Assembly (NCBI GenBank): GCA_002401305.2
Contig: NVSO02000174.1
Location: 1 to 13,056, forward strand
Length of the DNA stretch: 13,056 nucleotides
From: Rhodobiaceae bacterium
Lineage (GTDB): Bacteria; Pseudomonadota; Alphaproteobacteria; Parvibaculales; Parvibaculaceae
Reading direction: 5' to 3'
The position numbers and the translations under genes were made by a program. The notes below the pieces were generated by a model. It saw nothing but the letters and a program-made list of their open reading frames with translations. It ran no database searches and was not told the origin of the DNA. Positions 11,544-13,056 of this stretch are shown one piece after another (the stretch's first letter is position 1; the number at the start of each line of letters is the position of its first letter).

Positions 11544-13056
11544 TTACGCAAAAGCTTTCTTCTCGCGTCGACGTTGTACCGAAGAGGGAATGTTCAATGC
11601 TTCTCGGTATTTGGCAACTGTTCGGCGCGCAATATCGATGCCTTCGTCTTTTAATAGAGCAACGATACGGTCATCCGAAAGGATCTTTTTTGTATCTTCT
11701 TGTGCAATGAGATCTTTTATTCTGTGGCGCACAGATTCTGCAGAATAAGCATCTCCGCCAGAAGTGGAGGCGATAGAGGAAGAGAAGAAATACTTCAGTT
11801 CGAAAATCCCGCGTGTCGTTCCCATGTACTTATTAGAAGTCACGCGGCTGACGGTGGATTCGTGCATGGAAATCGCATCCGCAACGGTTTTCAAATTCAG
11901 CGGCCGCAAATGACTCACCCCGTGGGTCAGAAAACCATCCTGTTGGCGAACGATCTCTGTAGAGACTTTTAGAATAGTACGGGCACGTTGATCTAGACTT
12001 TTCACCAACCAATTGGCATTTGCAAGGCAGTCGGTAAGATAGGTTTTGGTCTCTTTGTCCCGGGAGCGGCTCGCGACTTCAGCATAATATTGTGAGTTCA
12101 CAAGGACGCGCGGCAACGTTTCGGTATTCAATTCAATCGCCCAGCCGCCATCAATTTTGTTGCGCACAAAAACATCTGGCACGATGGGCTGAATCGGTTC
12201 GGCCCCAAATGCATGACCCGGCTTAGGGTCGCAGTTACGCACGTCTTCAAGCAGGGAGGTCAAATCCTCTTCGTCAATATCACAAACTTTCAACAGCTTG
12301 CTCAACTCACGACGGGCAAAAAGTTCCAGGTTTTCCAGAAAAAGCGCCATCACCGGATCAAACCGGTCTTTCTCGATCAGTTGGAGTGTGAGGCATTCTT
12401 TTAGGTCGCGCGCAAACACGCCAGTTGGCTCAAAGGTCTGAAGTTTAGCAAGCAACAGCTCAAGCTCTTCAATAGGCACCCCCAGCCGGTCGCTAGACTC
12501 TTCTAAAGTCTCCGTCAGGTAACCCGCTTCAGTGAGTTGATCAATAAGATAGGCGCCAATGAAGCGTTCGCGTTCTGATGAAATGGCAACACTAAGTTGC
12601 TCGGTCAGATGCTCTTTGAGGTCGAGTTCTTTGGTGAGCGTGCTTTCAAAACTTCCCTCTCCGTCAAAAGACCCGCCGCTGCTGGTCTTCGAGGACTGCC
12701 AATCAGAACTGCTTGATTGAGGCCCAGCCTCTGCAGCCGCTGTATCATTGGCACGGTCCGCTTTGGATTCATCCGCATACACATTATCGTAGTCGGTGTC
12801 TAAATCGCCTTCCGGTGCAGGCGGTGCTGTGTCTTCGCTCACTGTCAGAGGGGCTGGTTCAATATCGCCCCCCGCCTCGGTTTTGGAGGCATTGTCTAAA
12901 TAGGTTTCGCTGTCTCCGTCGCCTTGTTCGCCGCGGTCGGGTTGGCCGTCTTCATTAGAGGGCTCAAGCAGCGGATTGCGCTCAAGCTCCTGCTCGACAT
13001 AATCGGTGAGTTCAAGGTTGGAGAGTTGCAACAGCTTAATAGCCTGCTGCAATTGC
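11544..13056 (-). CDS. rpoN: RNA polymerase sigma-54 factor, start beyond window edge
   Basis: The visible 503 or so residues lack only the first part of region I: the coding sequence runs off the right edge within the Q-L-Q-Q-A-I-K-L-L-Q-L-S segment. After it comes the acidic, poorly conserved region II (about residues 30-140, rich in D, E and S), the core-binding domain, the helix-turn-helix LKTVADAISMHESTVSRV, and the diagnostic RpoN box ARRTVAKYRE (codons at 11601-11630), which contacts the -24 promoter element. Sigma-54 directs enhancer-dependent transcription, for example of nitrogen-assimilation genes. The protein ends normally with a basic RRREKKAFA tail and TAA at 11544-11546. It is the first gene of the rpoN-hpf-ptsN cluster; lptB would be expected just outside the window. 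Confidence 0.97.
   Translation of the reverse strand, partial: QLQQAIKLLQLSNLELTDYVEQELERNPLLEPSNEDGQPDRGEQGDGDSETYLDNASKTEAGGDIEPAPLTVSEDTAPPAPEGDLDTDYDNVYADESKADRANDTAAAEAGPQSSSSDWQSSKTSSGGSFDGEGSFESTLTKELDLKEHLTEQLSVAISSERERFIGAYLIDQLTEAGYLTETLEESSDRLGVPIEELELLLAKLQTFEPTGVFARDLKECLTLQLIEKDRFDPVMALFLENLELFARRELSKLLKVCDIDEEDLTSLLEDVRNCDPKPGHAFGAEPIQPIVPDVFVRNKIDGGWAIELNTETLPRVLVNSQYYAEVASRSRDKETKTYLTDCLANANWLVKSLDQRARTILKVSTEIVRQQDGFLTHGVSHLRPLNLKTVADAISMHESTVSRVTSNKYMGTTRGIFELKYFFSSSIASTSGGDAYSAESVRHRIKDLIAQEDTKKILSDDRIVALLKDEGIDIARRTVAKYREALNIPSSVQRRREKKAFA

Noticed and set aside
13050..13052. TTG at 13050-13052 as the rpoN start
   Set aside because: The codon is the leucine of the conserved Q-L-Q-Q-A-I-K segment in region I, and the frame stays open to the window edge, so the true start lies outside.

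Overview
The window looks like an ordinary alphaproteobacterial chromosome segment, possibly from a marine or hydrocarbon-using lineage. Two things point there: the rpoN - hpf - ptsN order on the minus strand, and the facing Hsp20 + DUF1150 pair, an arrangement familiar from Alphaproteobacteria. I saw no insertion sequence, phage gene, tRNA, rRNA or CRISPR array. The genus cannot be fixed from the sequence alone.

Left part (1-4749, plus strand): a Coq4-like protein with an intact HDxxH-x11-E metal motif, then a CYP153-family cytochrome P450 (terminal alkane / fatty-acid hydroxylase type), then a long acyl-CoA synthetase. The P450 is preceded by a 175-bp gap with nested palindromes and followed by a strong intrinsic terminator, so it is probably regulated separately from the synthetase. 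Together they suggest alkane or fatty-acyl metabolism: the P450 makes a terminal alcohol, which (after oxidation by enzymes not encoded here) could be activated to acyl-CoA. The ferredoxin and reductase the P450 needs are not in the window.

Middle (4819-8805, minus strand): one 3,987-bp gene for a 1,328-residue, cysteine-free, apparently exported protein. Its core is 45 tandem units of exactly 17 residues (51 bp), in register except for one inserted proline before the last unit. It is flanked by a signal peptide plus Pro/Lys/Ala-rich linker and by a C-terminal FG-GAP/VCBS-like calcium-binding domain. I do not recognise the 17-residue repeat. It has two unit classes (Y-type and R..E..F-type) and higher-order block duplications. 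This is the best candidate for something undescribed.

Right part (8806-13056): a 331-bp divergent intergenic region with an RpoH-like promoter and a structured leader leads into Hsp20 and DUF1150 (plus strand). Facing them on the minus strand are rpoN (its start lies beyond the window edge), hpf (long form) and ptsN, the usual nitrogen-PTS / sigma-54 cluster. A 409-bp gap between rpoN and hpf holds a good sigma-70-type promoter and several palindromes. A GC-rich two-tier hairpin sits between hpf and ptsN.
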